Below, piece by piece: positions 5,924 through 6,205 of a DNA stretch of 6,205 bases. The stretch spans positions 1-6,205 of the forward strand of contig JAIOTM010000405.1 of NCBI GenBank assembly GCA_021106755.1, read 5' to 3'. Position 1 is the first letter of the stretch, and each line of letters begins with the position of its first letter. Below the pieces are notes generated by a model. It did no database searches. It was not told the DNA's origin and worked only from the letters and a program-made list of their open reading frames with translations. The position numbers and the translations under genes are program-made. This DNA is from Candidatus Cloacimonadota bacterium (GTDB lineage Bacteria; Cloacimonadota; Cloacimonadia; Cloacimonadales; JAIOQZ01).

Positions 5924-6205
5924 CTAATTCCTGTCCTTGGGAAACACTTTTTGGAGAATACTGCGTTTGAGAGGTTCTCCTCCAAGCAGAACATTGAGAT
6001 TACTCTTCGCAGAATGGTTGTCTTCCCAGTATTCTAATGCTTTCCGGAAGCAGGCAATAGCATCCTTCTGTCTTAACTGATGCCGTCGCACAATTCCCAG
6101 ATTTGAATATGTTACCGAGATTCGCCGGGGCAACTCCGTTTGAGCAAGCAGAATATCAGCAATCCGCCGCTCTATTATCTTTTCCCGCTTATGTGTTATA
6201 TCCGC
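5924..6205 (-). CDS. TPR-repeat protein, C-terminal fragment (5' end outside window)
   Basis: The frame stays open from the right edge of the window to a TAG at 5924-5926, giving 93 residues; an apparent TTG start at 6133 is just an internal codon. One tetratricopeptide repeat is clear: YSNLGIVRRHQLRQKDAIACF followed by RKALEYWEDN, with the usual pattern of Leu-Gly, small residue, Ala, Phe and Ala in the helix pair. A second helix pair begins with HSAKSNLNVLLG and breaks down into a short basic tail (KRSILQKVFPKDRN). The segment before it (KREKIIERRIADILLAQ) is helical and could be an earlier, degenerate repeat. TPR regions bind other proteins, so the role depends on the missing N-terminal part. 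It is the upstream neighbour of the solute-binding protein in the same direction, but 248 bp away, so cotranscription is unsure. Confidence 0.75.
   Translation of the reverse strand, partial: ADITHKREKIIERRIADILLAQTELPRRISVTYSNLGIVRRHQLRQKDAIACFRKALEYWEDNHSAKSNLNVLLGGEPLKRSILQKVFPKDRN

Noticed and set aside
1..6205. CRISPR array, tRNA, rRNA or insertion sequence
   Set aside because: No regularly spaced repeat of 25-40 bp, no tRNA cloverleaf or rRNA segment and no transposase frame was noticed on either strand by eye.

Overview
The window looks like a chromosomal segment of a Gram-negative bacterium. The evidence is a Kdo-pathway gene (kdsD, so a lipopolysaccharide outer membrane), two lipobox lipoproteins and an ordinary bacterial thrS. 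Sampled thrS lines are about 45% G+C. The taxon cannot be fixed from this sequence. A solute-binding protein anchored as a lipoprotein in a Kdo-making cell, plus a thrS-kdsD-lipoprotein order that I do not know from model proteobacteria, would fit a deep-branching or candidate-phylum Gram-negative, but that is inference.

Layout, left to right. Bases 1-239 (+) hold the C-terminus of a pseudouridine-5'-phosphate glycosidase (psuG). It meets, tail to tail with a 3-bp gap, a leftward block: a small unknown lipoprotein (243-719), kdsD (723-1691) and thrS (1746-3668). The lipoprotein start lies 3 bp past the kdsD stop and its Shine-Dalgarno sits inside the last kdsD codons, so these two are almost certainly cotranscribed. 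A 9-bp-stem hairpin with the arm GTGCCTGTC lies in the 54 bp between thrS and kdsD. Upstream of thrS, also leftward, is an AT-rich cassette (33.5% G+C by direct count over 3721-4260). It contains an intact minimal nucleotidyltransferase (MNT, 3907-4233) overlapping a HEPN gene (3731-3922) that ends after half a domain. Short direct repeats flank the cassette. Further upstream are a UgpB-like ABC solute-binding lipoprotein (4404-5675), a 248-bp gap without a gene, and the C-terminus of a TPR protein (5924 to the right edge).

How the genes relate. kdsD makes arabinose-5-phosphate for Kdo and thus the outer membrane, and thrS charges tRNA-Thr; both are core functions. The solute-binding protein would feed a carbohydrate or glycerol-phosphate-type ABC importer whose permeases are not in the window. 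The MNT/HEPN pair is accessory: it resembles a HEPN-MNT toxin-antitoxin type module whose HEPN partner has lost its C-terminal half. It appears to have been dropped between two older genes and then eroded. I found no complete novel system. The decayed HEPN-MNT cassette with its repeats and the hairpin between thrS and kdsD are the parts most worth a second look.
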